Assembly: GCA_944470555.2 (NCBI GenBank)
Contig: OX104130.1
Location: 70,499,160 to 70,563,159, forward strand
DNA length: 64,000 nt
From: Heterobilharzia americana
Taxonomy: Eukaryota; Platyhelminthes; Trematoda; Strigeidida; Schistosomatidae
Direction of reading: 5' to 3'
Positions within the stretch are counted from its first letter, which is position 1, and every line of letters starts with the position of its first letter. The position numbers and the translations under genes are program-made. The notes below the pieces were generated by a model that was not told where the DNA came from, ran no database searches, and was given only the letters and a program-made list of their open reading frames with translations. Of this stretch, positions 1 to 13,000 are shown in pieces.

Positions 1-586
1 CAGGCGTTCATTAACCTGAAGCCAGTGTGGATATCTTCTGCACTCAGCATAAAGCGTGCATGAACAAGATCCGGATTTCCAACACCAATGTCAAGTCAGT
101 GCTTCTGTATGGTTCAGAGACTTGGTGGGTTACGAAAGGGATTTCCAAGAAACTACAGACATTCATCAACAACTGCCACCTACGCTGGCTCGTTACTGAA
201 GATCAGATTAGATGGCCAGAAATGATAAGAATAAGCAACAAGGAACTCTGACTGGCTGGCAACGAACCAAGGAAGCGAGAACCTATCGCTGAACAAATAT
301 GCAGAAGAAGGAATTGGAGATGTATTGGGCAAGGGATACACTGAGAAATCCGACTGGGGACATCATGCGTCAGGCCAGGTCGTGGAGTGGAACGCAAATG
401 GAAACGAAGAGTTGGGCATCCGAAGTGAGGGTGACATGGAGGAGATCGTGCGAGGAGGAAATGAGAGCTTGTGGGCTGTCACGGAGCCAGGTTGAAAAGA
501 CTGCAGAGAAGAGAGTGGAATGGCGACGTGCTACTGAAGCCCTATGTTCGACTGGGAATCCAAGGGGTAAAATAATAATAATAATA
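1..586 (+). mobile_element. RTE-clade LINE copy 1, 3' fragment
   Basis: The element enters from the left edge and ends in an AAT trinucleotide tail at about 570-586. Encoded blocks are NKIRISNTNVKSVLLYGSET, LQTFINNC, then SWASEVRVTWRRSCEEEMRA and RVEWRRATEALCSTGNP. These are the C-terminal end of schistosome RTE (SR2-like) reverse transcriptase proteins. It is close to copies 3 and 4 but lacks the stop those two share after DQVR, so it is a sibling and not part of that pair. Frames are broken. Confidence 0.85.
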
Positions 587-1094
587 GCTATGTGAATACT
601 GCTACTTCCAAGAAGTGGAAAACGCTTACTGACAGCCACGTTGGAATGAAATGATGAGAAATACTGGGTGTACTGTTTGTGATCTTTGACCTGATTTCTT
701 AGTAAGATAATTTATAGGTAACCATGTTTGTACTTTCAAACAATACTTTTTAAAGATTCGTGTTCCAATTCAAAAAGTGTTAGGAATAAAAAAGCAACAG
801 TTATGGAGAACAATATACAGAATAGACAGATTGACAGACAATATCAATGTAGAGTCACACAGATGCATCGTTCCAATTTGCCACACTTCACAGTAGTACA
901 CAAAGAACAGGTGGATAAAAAAAAGACTGATGTCACAGTAGACAAGATTGTATGGGAGGATAATGAATTCAGAAATGAAGCCTAATGAAAGTATTCAAGC
1001 TTTAGAAGATTTAAAAGAGTGAATACACAAACACCATATTGACTCATTTTCATCTATGTCATCTATAGCCCTCACCTACTGATTCATGTCATCT
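587..1094. other. AT-rich intronic DNA, nothing recognised
   Basis: Short frames only (for example 728-985 on the plus strand, Lys/Gln-rich, no domain). Confidence 0.5.
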
Positions 1095-1200
1095 CAGGGA
1101 CCCCGGCCAGGCAGGCCACACTCCGCAACACAGTTCAGACCACTAGTCAGAGACTTTATGTGTTGGTACCATATCTTGGTCTGACCATTCTGATCCTTCT
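1095..1200 (+). repeat. Interspersed repeat D tail
   Basis: CACTAGTCAGAGACTTTATG with TTGGTACCATATCTTGGTCT recurs in altered form at 35380-35425 and 38010-38050. Three same-strand copies indicate a repeat family of unknown class. Confidence 0.45.
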
Positions 1201-1677
1201 TACAACCTAGTCCAAATTTTCCTAGCACGGCACATTGAGGTGCGCGGTGGCTCGGGATGCGCAGCACATGTCAAGGCCAACCCACTCGGCAATTCTGTAG
1301 CTTTCATTCTGTTTGTCTTACTGTCTATATAAAAGGTTCTCACCTCATCGTAAACCCTTTTGATAGCGTTTATCTGTAAAGCGGTAATGACCGGATATAT
1401 CATGATGCTATAAGCTCTATGCTTGTGCTCATTCAGCAGAGTGACAGCCGGCAGAGTTATAATCTGAGTCAAAGCCAACCAGTGGTGTACATCAAGGATG
1501 TTTACTATCACGAATTTCATTGAATATCGTTACAGATGTCTTGATAGAGAAGGACATGTTCTCTTCCAACATCTTACGGACTGATCGGCTGTCTGAGGAG
1601 AATGCAGTTGACTTAGAGCATCTAGGTAGTACAGTCTGATTCAGTGAAGACGCTGACAAAATAATGAGTATTTTCAA
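1200..1677 (-). other. Two overlapping unrecognised open frames
   Basis: Frames at 1677-1492 (61 codons, SVRKMLEENMSFSIKTSVTI) and 1520-1200 (106 codons, HHWLALTQIITLPAVTLLNE, AIKRVYDEVRTFYIDSKTNR) overlap on the minus strand in different registers. They could be one decayed coding element, or part of a CFAP43 3' exon; nothing matched either idea. GC content is higher than the surroundings. Confidence 0.25.
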
Positions 1678-4061
1678 TGAAATGAGTCAAAATCTAAGTA
1701 TACCTGACATTAGTATTGCATCTATTAAGTGCAAGGCGATATTTTAGGACTTGGCTTGCATCCATGCCTAGTTTAGGTTTTAGGAATAAACGAACTAGAG
1801 GATGAGAGAGTGCACAGTTAGGTTCTTGAAGTTGTTAGAAATTAATAGCTGGAAAACTTCAGTAATCACAGTAGTAGAGATACACCTGCTATCTATCATG
1901 TCCGGACACTTTACTGATCAGCATGATTTGATGAACACTTTGCCCCACATATACGCGGCTAAATATTTCATGATGTGTAGCTGAAAAAAAAGAATTTAAC
2001 TTTTGGATTGAAGTAGATTATATTCTCTGTGAAAAATGAAGTTCATATCGTGAAATCCTGTCCAGATCCCTACCAATTTTCTCCTAGATCAAGAATAGTA
2101 TTGTTAACAACCACTGTTATTGCACTGTTACAAGAACTTTCTTTTCGTACAGAAATCTAGCGCAGTTAAATTGATGAATTAAAGTATTTTACGTTTTTGT
2201 CAAATTATTTAAAAGCACTCATCTGCTGTTACAGGACTGTGGTCCATCATCATGAATTCATGAACAAAGAATTCATAATTTTAGTATTTATTAGTTGGGG
2301 GATTTGTAATTTCTTCAAAAACAGATAACTTCAAAGGTTATGTTACTCAATTGACAGATTAAAAGTTTCACAAATAGGCTATTCGTGTTAATACGGTTAG
2401 TTCAGAAAAATGCGATATACACTCAAAAGGGTTATTCGAGGAATTTGGAGTATATAATTATCAATCTGAATAACTTCACAAAAAGTAAATAAATCCCTAT
2501 TTCTATATTAATAAAATATTAACGTATCAGAGGTTTCATTCGTATTTTAAGCTTATACTTAAGAATTCTGAAAGTGTGTTAGTCAGCTATTTGCCTTGCG
2601 TCGAATTCTGGGGTGTGTTATTGCTCAGTACCTTCTCACCATAGTTCTGTTCCTTAACATAAAAGCATTATGATCTTGTTGACTTATAAGTCTTATAAAA
2701 GAGACCATCATTCAGAAGAATATCTGATAAGAACATGATATCAGTTAAGTCTCTTCATGTGAACACTTTTGTTCATCTCTAAGACCGTGATGACCTATCG
2801 ATTGCAGTGGATATCCTGAGTGGTATTCACTAAATGCTCACTTTCTCCACTTTCTCCGACTTTATATGATACATACTTTTACAAGTTAAACTTAAGTTTT
2901 CTGAAGATTAAGTGCTAAATCTTCCTATTGCAGATATTTAAGTCAACTTACAGTACACAGTAAAGATGGTGAAAGTATGTTTAACACTAAAGACACCTTG
3001 GAAAACGAGTTAAAGGTTTACATATGCCCCAAAATTGGTCTGCATGAATGTCTGTTGAGAATTTCCGCTAGCTATTTGGTGTGAATAGCTTAAAAGTACC
3101 CTACACAGATACAAAGGACAAAATTGGCTTTTGACAACTTATTAGGCAGATATTGAAGGTGAAGTATATTCAAATTTACCAGTAGCTGCTTATGTCACTC
3201 AGTGACTTGTTTTGTTCTACCAGACACGCGCTAAATGAAATTAATGAAACTGAGGAATAAAGAAATTTAACACTTATTTTACTGCGACTGAGAGTATTTG
3301 GTAGACTGATATTATTAATGCAGGGTAATGGTTGAAAGTTCGAATACTGCCGCAACTTAGTTTTTCAGTTCACCTCCAGTTATTTTACCACCAGTATTTT
3401 TAATGTATAACTGGCCTATTTCTGAAACACAAGTAAAGCTAATACAAGGCAAAGAATGTTAAATGTAAGAGTGGTAATTCATTTTCTAGGATGGTTGAGA
3501 TATCTTCGTATCATATCTAATCACAGCCTTTCTTTTTGGTTGTAATTCACAAAAAAAATTGATTTCTGGAGAAATTAAAGAATATTGCTCTGAGTAAATC
3601 GCATGGTACTCGATACATTCACTTCTACAACTCGGCACTTAGCACGCGTTATATTCTTTGCTTTTCATTCCATCTACTAAGTTTTTCAGCTACTAAATCT
3701 CATGCCAGTATAACAGGATAGGGTGAATTACTGTACAACATACTCACGGTCCAATAAATAATTGTATATCTTGCCGATACAGTAAGTGGAGTAAGTTTCT
3801 AATATCAAATGGGCCATTTGTATCCTGTTTTGGATTTTTTCAGTAAGCAACCTATTTGGAATGATAGAAATTTTCGAGTGAAGTGGTTAAGGCATTCTAG
3901 TGCTTCACTCACTTTTCTTAAAATAAAGGTCGGTTAAGATACATCATGAAGCATCATATTTCAGTTAATAGGTGCGAAATGCATCCTAAAATAATCAGTT
4001 TTCTGATCAAGATGTTCAGACTAAAACAAGATGATCAGAATTTAATCAGTTCTTAAAATCA
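1678..4061. other. AT-rich intronic DNA, nothing recognised
   Basis: No open frame above about 60 codons, no repeat recognised. Would be part of the CFAP43 intron after exon 15, or contain small exons that I could not pick out. Confidence 0.5.
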
Positions 4062-5515
4062 CTGGATTCAAAATTACGGCTGGAACAGGTTGGCTTCAGG
4101 AAAAAAAAATCGCATGTGGATCAAACCGCAACACTATGCATCATCATGGAACACAGCAAAGAATGGGAGTCAACTCTATACATCAACTTCATTGACTCTG
4201 AAAAGGCCTTCGACAGCGTCAACCGAGAAGTAATTTGGCAGGCAGCTGCTTCAACACTACGGTTTTAATGCCACAAACCTTTATCAACCTCATTTAACAC
4301 CCATATATTATTTGATGCCACATGCCAAGTGGTTCATAATGAGAACATCAGTGACGCCTTTGAAGTGAATACAGGAGGAAGACAAGGCTGCAAAGTATCA
4401 TCGATGACCTTCCTGATTGTGATCAACTGGACTGGACTGGATCATACAAGAAACTATGAGGAGTGAGAAGATGGGCCTACACTGGCTGGGCCGATGAAAA
4501 GACTCTAGAAGATTTGGACTTCGCCAGCGATGATGATTTATGTCTAATGTCTTGTCGCACAAACTCGAAGATCCACAGGCAAAAACCAGCAAGTTGACAG
4601 AAGAGGCAGGCCAGCGAAGATGAGACTTCCTTCAGGTGGACGTAGAGAATACAGAGGTGATGAAGGTACCCAACCGCCACCACCACCACCACCAACCACA
4701 ACAACAACAACAACAGGCACCAATCACCATGAACGGGAGAAACTTAAAGGAAGTAGTCTCTTTCACCCACCCACCTACCTACCTACCTACCTACCTACCT
4801 ACGCAGCATCGTTTCAACTGCGGGCGGCACAGACACAGACGAGGACGTCAAAGCCAAGATCGGAAAGACAGCAAGACAGGCCTTCATCAATCTGAAATCA
4901 GTGTGGAGATCTACTGCACTGCACTCAGCACAAAGCGTGGACAAGATTCGGATTTTCAACACTAATGTGTCAGTCAAGTCAGTGCTTCTGTATGATGGTT
5001 GAAAGACTTGACGCGTTACGAAAAGCATTTCCTACAAACTACAGATATATATCAATCACATGAACAGCTGCCGCCTACGCTTGCTCACTCGATACCGAAT
5101 TTCAGATCAGATGGCCAGAATAATAAGAATAAGCAAGAAGGAAGTCTGGATGGGTGAGTGGCTGGTTGACTGACTGACTGACTGGCAGCGAACCAACGGA
5201 GAACCCATCGCCCAACAAATATGCAGAAGAAAGTGGAGATGGGTTGGATTGGATTGTGCATACACTGAGAAGACCGATTGGGGATATGACGCGTCAGGCC
5301 AGGCCAGGTCGTCGAGTGGAATGCAAATGGGAAACGAAGAGTTGGGCATCCGAGTTGAGGGTGATATGGAGGAGGAGATTGTGTGAGGAAGAAATGAAAG
5401 CTTGTGGTTAGTGGTGGAGCCAGGTTGAAGAGACTGGAGAGAAGAGGGTGGAATGGCGACGTGCTACTGAAGCTTTATGTTCGACTAGGAATCCAAGGGA
5501 CAAATAATAATAATA
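4062..5515 (+). mobile_element. RTE-clade LINE copy 2, 5'-truncated
   Basis: Starts within the RT domain (gap after LDSKLRLEQVGFR-like sequence) and contains FINFIDSEKAFDSVNREVIW-like RT sequence at 4180-4245. A His/Gln-coding CAC/CAA run lies at 4678-4715, then the C-terminal region and an AAT tail at about 5500-5515. Several frameshifts make it a dead copy. A CTAC tetranucleotide expansion at 4764-4802 and a GACT run near 5164-5184 sit where other copies have only short seeds. Confidence 0.85.
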
Positions 5516-6534
5516 ATGATAATAACAAAATCACTGCGGTCACACAAATCAAGTGAGTTTATGAAGAAAATACTTTTAACATTGAATTCATCGATAGTAC
5601 AATAAAGGCCGAAGAACTTTCCTAAATTCCAATGAACATGCCTAATTTATGCGTGACACGTGAAGATTAATAAGGCTTCAGTACACATAAGTGAAATAAA
5701 ATGTGTTTAACAGCAAGATAACTAAAGAAATCAACAAAAACAGTGTGAAAATCATACAGCAAAAGGGAGAAGTTGGAAATACGGGACTTTTAATGTTCAG
5801 ATGGGTTTTCGAGGAAAAACATCCCAGAATTTATGAGCTCTTAAATTTAAATGTTTTTAAGGTAATAATCACCTCGACAAGTATAAGTGAAGTAGAATTT
5901 CGCTTGTTTTTTGAGTTCACTCTTATTTTTAGGATAAACATTCATAAATAGTAAGAACATGTATGAGCATCCGATCAAAGACTTTTCATCTCTTATATAT
6001 TAAGATGTTTTTCAGTGAATCAAATCTTGTTGGTGATAATGATGCAACAGTTAGCCACTGAACAAAAACTAGTTTTGTTATGTATAGGTTTCTGTTTCAC
6101 AAATTGTAACAAATCACTTTTACAATATAACATCAGGCCATGCATGACTTAGTTCAAGGGAATTGAAACTTGATCAACTTGATTAGGTCAGCGTTGAGGT
6201 ACATGAGAAAGACCTTCATAGCCGTTGACTACTACTACTACTAATTTAGTTCGGAACAGGTTCAGTTATAACTCAAATACCACCGACTATAGTATGATGT
6301 CATGTACAGATTATGTTACGGAAGTGACAAGTACTTTCTACCTAAAAGCCAAGACGATCATGTAGTCTAGGAATAAAACTATTTCTCAGTTATGATTATA
6401 GTATGCTGCAAAGGGTTTCCGAAAATCACAATTTTCCAGAACATCAACTAGGTAGCCAATATTATGTTTGACAGCCTAGAACAACAAACAGTATCATGAT
6501 GAACAAGAAATATGCGTTATCCTGATCATTTTTT
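5516..6534. other. AT-rich intronic DNA, nothing recognised
   Basis: Contains an 82-codon plus-strand frame (5703-5951) without a recognised domain; otherwise no feature seen. Confidence 0.5.
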
Positions 6535-6790
6535 TCCAAGTTGATATCACGGATTGACATCAGTTGGTGAACCAGTGAAAATCTCGAAGCACTAGACAGG
6601 TGTTTCGTCCTAGTATGGGACTCTTCATCGAGACAGAAGCATGGCCCTGACAGGGATAGGACTCAAGACTTTTCAGCTTCAGGACAAACACTTTACTATC
6701 GAGCCATTTGGTCGGAAGTCAGGGATCCGCATTTTCCTACTTCTGCCTCTTCACAAAATAGCACGACGTTCATCTATTGCCATCGTTGAG
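6535..6790 (-). mobile_element. tRNA-headed SINE family A with hammerhead-like module, copy 1
   Basis: Reading leftward: tRNA-like head with A-box-like ATGGCTCGATAGTAAAGTG and B-box-like GAGTCCTATCCC, then at 6632-6589 TGAAGA-GTCC-CATACTA-GGAC-GAAA-CACCTGTC-TAGTG, then the family 3' body (ATTTTCACTGGTTCACCAAC, GATGTCAATCCGTGAT). Only the first core base is changed (ATGAAGA for CTGANGA). This is the best-preserved stem II/GAAA in the family. Confidence 0.7.
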
Positions 6791-6931
6791 TATCTGTCCC
6801 CAATATTTCCGTTACTGCAACCAAACTGTATTTATGAAACAAAAATTATAACCAAACTAAATAAACGTTAAAATATTTTATCCTAAGATATTATAGATTA
6901 TACAATAAAACGTATACAATAACGAACTTAC

Positions 6932-7078
6932 AGTTGAATTGATGCTTATAATTTGCACTGAACCATCTAACGAATAGGCTAGTAGTAAATTTGTACCGGG
7001 CACTCTAGTAAATTTAATATTTTGTGATTCATTCAGAATGTTGTGACTCGATACTGAGTTCATGGATGATAAGTGTTG
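6932..7078 (-). CDS. CFAP43: CFAP43 exon 15 (last recognised)
   Basis: Encodes QHLSSMNSVSSHNILNESQN, then IKFTRVPGTNLLLAYSLDGS and VQIISINST. The pattern LLLAYSLDGSVQII is a propeller blade strand equivalent to the last WD block before the coiled-coil region in vertebrates. The acceptor CTTTCTTCAACAG is strong and the donor ACT|GTAAGT is consensus, phase 0. No further exon was recognised in the 6.9 kb to the left edge. Confidence 0.85.
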
Positions 7079-10000
7079 CTGTTGAAGAAAGCATGAAAAT
7101 TACATAATACTAGTATGTTAATTAAATATTACATCTATCACTGTAGATTATATTATGTATTTCAACGATTAAAGTATTTAGGATAGGCGCTTTATTATCT
7201 GCTCAGATAGTATATGGAAAAAAACATAATGTTATTGTATAGCAATTGTTGTTTAGGGCATCCTAGAGACTCATCTTGAATATAACACTAAATATTTGTT
7301 TTTCCTTTTTTCTTCTTATTCACAATCTAATATAATAAGTTAATATTATTGCTTAGTTATGCAACTTATGTGATACTGCAATTATGTTATATGCAATGAA
7401 CGAACACTAAAAGCTTTCACTTCTGTCCTCAAGAGTTAGAGTGTGATTGTATTTGTTAGACATTTTGTATATCTCTTTGGATCACTTTTACCGTTTTTTC
7501 ATTGGTTAACTTTGCCGTTGACTGATAAACACAATTTAACATTAACTTCTAACACTCAAGATAATGAAGTGACACTACCATAAGCAGTTATTCCGAAAAC
7601 TCATAAAAGTAAACAGTAGGCGAAGCTTTCGTTGATAAAATTGCCTAGTACGAGAATAACTGCTTAACTGTTAAACTGATCAGCAAGAAGATCCAATTTC
7701 ATTCAGAAGCTTCATTCGCAGTTGTAAACACCAGTGGTTAGTAATAAGTTAGGTATATTGCCTGCCTGGTTACTGGTGAGTAAGCAGCTTCATGTTGTCT
7801 AGTCCTGAGTTCTGACCGAATTCTATCGACCATTTTGCAATGTGATCACTAGATAAGGAGATTCAACATCACAGTATGTTTTGACTGATATTTGACTGAT
7901 GGTTAGACGTCTTGGACAGAGGTAACATGCTCACTGGTGGTCACCAGCAAGATGTATCTTCATTCGCGAGGGGACCGATTTCCTTAGTGAGATTCGGACC
8001 TGCGTCATCTAGCGTTATAGTCAAAGACGTTACCACTGAGTTATGTTTTACGATGTATTATGAACCGGTTACATTACAGTAGCTAATGTCGAGTTGTTTG
8101 CGTCATGATTTTGACTAAACTTCCACTGATAATTTCTGCAGTATGTCCATTCGTCTAACTGTGAAGTATTTTGAATAGAATCTTCTCTTTATTACCCTCA
8201 CTCACTCACTCACAAGTAAGGTGTATGGCATAAAATCTAAGACAATTCACGATCTGTACTCAGAGATAGTATATAAGACTACAAAACCAATAGGCATTAG
8301 GCTGAAAACTTGAAGAAGTAAGCGTATACATAAGGTTCGAGCTCCTCTTTTTTGATAAATGTTAGCAGTTACAACAGCAATAATATAAGCGTAAAAGTTG
8401 AACACTGGAAGAGTTCAGTTGTTTGACAGAGCACACAGTGATCCACTGATATTTACTGGGTGACGTTCCAAGCATAAATTACTGCTCACAGACAAACCTA
8501 ACACTTAATTTACGAAAGCAATACGGGAAGGAAGAAAATCAAAATAAGTTTAGTAAACTTTATAGTAGTTTCCAATAAACGAAACTATCAAAAAAAGTGG
8601 ATGAATTGAGTGTCGCATGAATAAAACTTCTTGATACAAAATAAGCTGATCGGTAATAAATGTATCGCCTAAAAACAAACTAAAAAGAAACACAACATAA
8701 ACCAACAGTGAACCTGAGTTTCATCACTGGATTGCTCAGTAAGACTGGTTGTATGTTTCACTGTCTGCAAAGCAGTTGATAGATTTATGAAAGTGGATTG
8801 ATTACGTTTACTCAGTGATTTTTGAATTTCTAATTCAAGTTTGTCAACACGACTGCTTTGACGTGTATTCGATCCCACAGCTGAAGACATTTCACTTGAT
8901 CTGCGTATTTTTTGTTCATCTGGAGTGATAAGTGTCTGTTTATTTATTTTTAAAAAGTGAATGTAGAACCAATGCAAAATATACTCAAATAAGTGATCAT
9001 TTTTTCACATTTTAAAATTTGCTTATTGGTTAGATGCCTCAAAATTATTGCAGCTAATTAGGATCTGATTCTTTACCGATGATGATCGATGATCACAACC
9101 AAATGTTTGTAATCAGACTTCCTGTTCACTTAGTAATCAATCCGAGTTACACATAGAACTGACAGAAGTAGGAAAATGTGGACCATTGGATTTCGACCAA
9201 GTGTCTCAATGGTAACCTGCTGACTACGGAACCTTAAGGTCCTGGGTTCGATCCCTTTCAAAGTCATGGGCGCGCCTTGCTGTGGAGTCCCATACAAAGA
9301 TGAAACAGTTATCCAGTGCTCTCAGATCAATGGTTCTCCATCTGTTCTCATTCTGTGATGAGTGTTAACATGAAATCAATAAATAGATTCCCACAAACTT
9401 TACATGTGGTCATTATTTCTATATTCAACAATCCATTTATTTTGAAATCTCACAATTAAACCAGAAAATAAATAAATGTCAGTCCTAAAGGTCATAGAAT
9501 TCTTTGAAATATGTCTCCTTATCGATAATGAGCCTCATTCCGGATGAATCAACTTGTCAGAAAAAATATCCGGCGCGCCAGGCTTGCAATTAAAACTATC
9601 TCAGTGCCACTGAGCTTTTTTGTCAGATTCTTAGATCTCACCTAACAGTGAGTGATACAACGTTTCATTTAAAGCCTAAATGAGAATGTTAGGGTTCATC
9701 TAAAGGATGAATGTAATGGTAAGTCAAGTACACCTCAATCTTGTGCTGTTCTTTATCTTCTAAATACTTCAAAACGCCTGCTGACCCTTCAGGTGGGGGA
9801 ACTATTGAAAAGGTACTGTTTATTTGCACCATACTAACTATCATCAATCATTTTTTGCTTTTAAATTCGACATTCCTTTCATTTCACTGGTCTTAACCAA
9901 TATCTATCTAGTGGAACTGAATAAAATTGTCACACTCAAAAAGTTTCTTCGCAAGACAACTCAAACTTTTCTTTATTCAAAGTACTCAACATTGCTGAAC

Positions 10001-13000
10001 CACTTGTGATGATAAACTTAATTAACCTTATAGTGCTTACTATGATGAAGGTGATGTAAGTATGAATATTGCAATTTCTGATGAGTAAGGTAAGTGTCAC
10101 CTTCATAGTCTTTATGAACGTACTTTGGTGAATGGAGTCCCACTGAAAAAATTAATTTATCCAGGATACTTTGTTATGTCTTTCAAATAGTGTTTCATAT
10201 ATATGTGCATATGTCAAAAATACAACACATCCTAAAAATGATGTCCTTAATTACAATCAGGAGTGAAGTATACTTTTGATCTGTGTATATCAGCGACCAC
10301 GACATACCTTGTGAACGTTTAAATCAAATTTTGCTTATATATGATGTATTTATGAATACGAACCAATAATTGTTTGAAAGCAAATATTTTCATAAGTTAG
10401 TCAGTTTTACTAGCAGGTATTGATAGCTATGATTTAGTCTTCCTCTTCAGAAGGATATGTTTTCAGAGTGATGATAATGTTCATATTTTGAAAAATTAGA
10501 AGGCTGTTTATTAAAATGCTGGGTTCAAGTAGAAACTTTTGAATACTTGTTAGACTTTAGTGATATATCTAATGTAACTTCTGTTGTTTATGAGTTCATG
10601 ACGTTTTTTATCAGTGAACTCTTAATTCAGAAGCGAAAAGCTAATCATACTAACTACTTGAAATGACTTGGAAATCTGTTATTTAAAAAGTTGAACTTTT
10701 GAGAATATGTTGAAACTGAGTCCATCCAAAGCTTATAAAATAATCTGTTACTTGAATATGTTACCATATTCAATGGAAAGAACTAGCTAACATCTAACTA
10801 TGAGTAGCAAAATTATCTATATGGTGTTCCACGCTGATTTGTGTTGGTTTAAACAGGTATATGACGTAGGTATGAATCAGTGTATGATATCTGATCTAAT
10901 CATGAACCGTACTTGTATGTGTAATGATATTCTCATTAGTGCTGGCTTCTAGTTTTAGTGGAAACAGCATCACTCAGTAAGAGGCAGCTGACAAATCCTA
11001 AATAAGACGAAACATGAATCACAGATTCAGCTGATAGCCAATGTTCATCATTTACACTGAAATTCCCATTGGTTACTTCTGTTTCATGTTACTGTAGCTA
11101 ATATAGTCCTATTGGTCATGTTTTGAACACTATTGAGTCTACTCTAGTGTGACTATGATACTTTAAACACAAGTATTGATTATTATGTGGCTACGCTTGA
11201 TTGAGGTATTTGATACTTCTTAGAATATACGTATTTCAATTAGAATCTTTGTTCTTCCTGCTTTATTCTGAAATACTGCTTATCGTAAATGCTTAGTACA
11301 AACATTTAAGTCATAGTTCATTTCTGAAAAGAGTACACAACCTGTTTTGCTTCAGTCACATTGAATAATTCAAGCGTATGATTTTGAAAATCAGCAGCAA
11401 TCAGTAATGGGTGATTCGACCCATCCCTGTCACTTGATAACCAGAAGCAAACACCAACTTTTGGACTATCAAAATCCACTTTAAGAAGCTTGATAACATC
11501 TTCTTTTAGTCTTCGACAATCATCCAGATAATATTTTTCAGGATCTGAAAATCAATAAAATTTTATTTCAAGCGCATTTATTGCAAGACATTTAATGCTG
11601 TTCAAATATCGAGGTAGAAATAATTTATATCGAGAAAAAGGCTGTCTCTATGAAATACTATTGTGACCGACAAACAATTGTGGGGTCATTCACCGAAGAG
11701 TCTTGTCATCAAAATTTACATTTCCTCTATTATTTTCCAAAGCTGAGAAGTGTATCTCACATGATCCATTTACCGCGTTGGCATTCATAACTGGCAACGG
11801 GTAGCCTAAAAGGTTATAAACAATTTGCATGCCTGTTGACCACCGGATGAAAACTAATATGGGAGTCAGATATGAAGTAGCAAAGTCTACAATATGGGTA
11901 CTTGGTTGAACGACAAGATACTCCGGTGCATTATGTTTAATGACTGGTCCTAAAAACTCATAACAATTAGGCCTTCGATAAGTTTTAGGTTTTTAACACT
12001 GGTCATAGCTACACACACTTCAGCAAGCTACTGTAAACAGTGTAGTACATATCGTGAAAGAAGATTTAAGGGTGCAAACTATTTATTGGCGTCTGTCTTT
12101 AGTTTTTATGGCTTTGTACACTCCTTTTTGCTTCAGCAGGCAAAAGTGTCTGGTCACCTGAAGAGTAAAGAGGTTGATCTTAATTGTAAGGAATCTAATT
12201 AGTTGCTTCTTTCGAACGCTAAGAAGACTTCAAAACCAACTTTGTTCAATAACTCAATCTTTCTCTCTCTCTCTCTCTCTTCGGTAAATCACTTCAGTCC
12301 ATGCTCACGAAGTTGGTAAAGCTATGGCTACTAATTTTCCCAAATGATTTTAGTCAAAAAGCCTTCCTCTTAATTCACTAAGCATACAGTATATTTAATC
12401 ATTTATAAACGGCTTACTTTGGAATAACCTTAAACGTCACCCTAACAACTGGTGAGATGACCAATTACGTTTCTTTATTTTGCGTAAAGCTAACCTCCTA
12501 GAAAAAAATATCGTGGACTGATTGGTCATTCCAGCAATTTCAAGTGTGGCCTTTAGAGTCATTCCTTACGTTGTCAAGCATTCGGCAATCTGAACGGTGT
12601 TTCAAACTTGGCTTAGACTTGAGTTGGTGTACTTGTCAAGAGTAGAAACGCTGAGTATGCACAAAAGAAGAGTGACTCTAAAGGCCACCTCGGAGGCAAA
12701 CGAATTAAATTTCTTTACTTCACGAAAAACCGCCTTTCCACCCGAAATAAAGAAACCCGATTGGCTACTTCAATCGTTGCTAAGATGGCCATTAAAGTCT
12801 CTCCAAAAAGATACAAGTGACTAAATAGGCCACAAACGTGAGAAAAGTGACTAGAGAACAGATCGGTTTGAAGTAGTATGCTACTAGTGAACCACTGGAG
12901 TAACCAAAAACCACTCAACATAAGCTGAAGGTTTCATTCACCAGATCAAAGTGATTTAATCACTAGACGACCATTTTCACTCGTTTCGAGTAGACATCAT

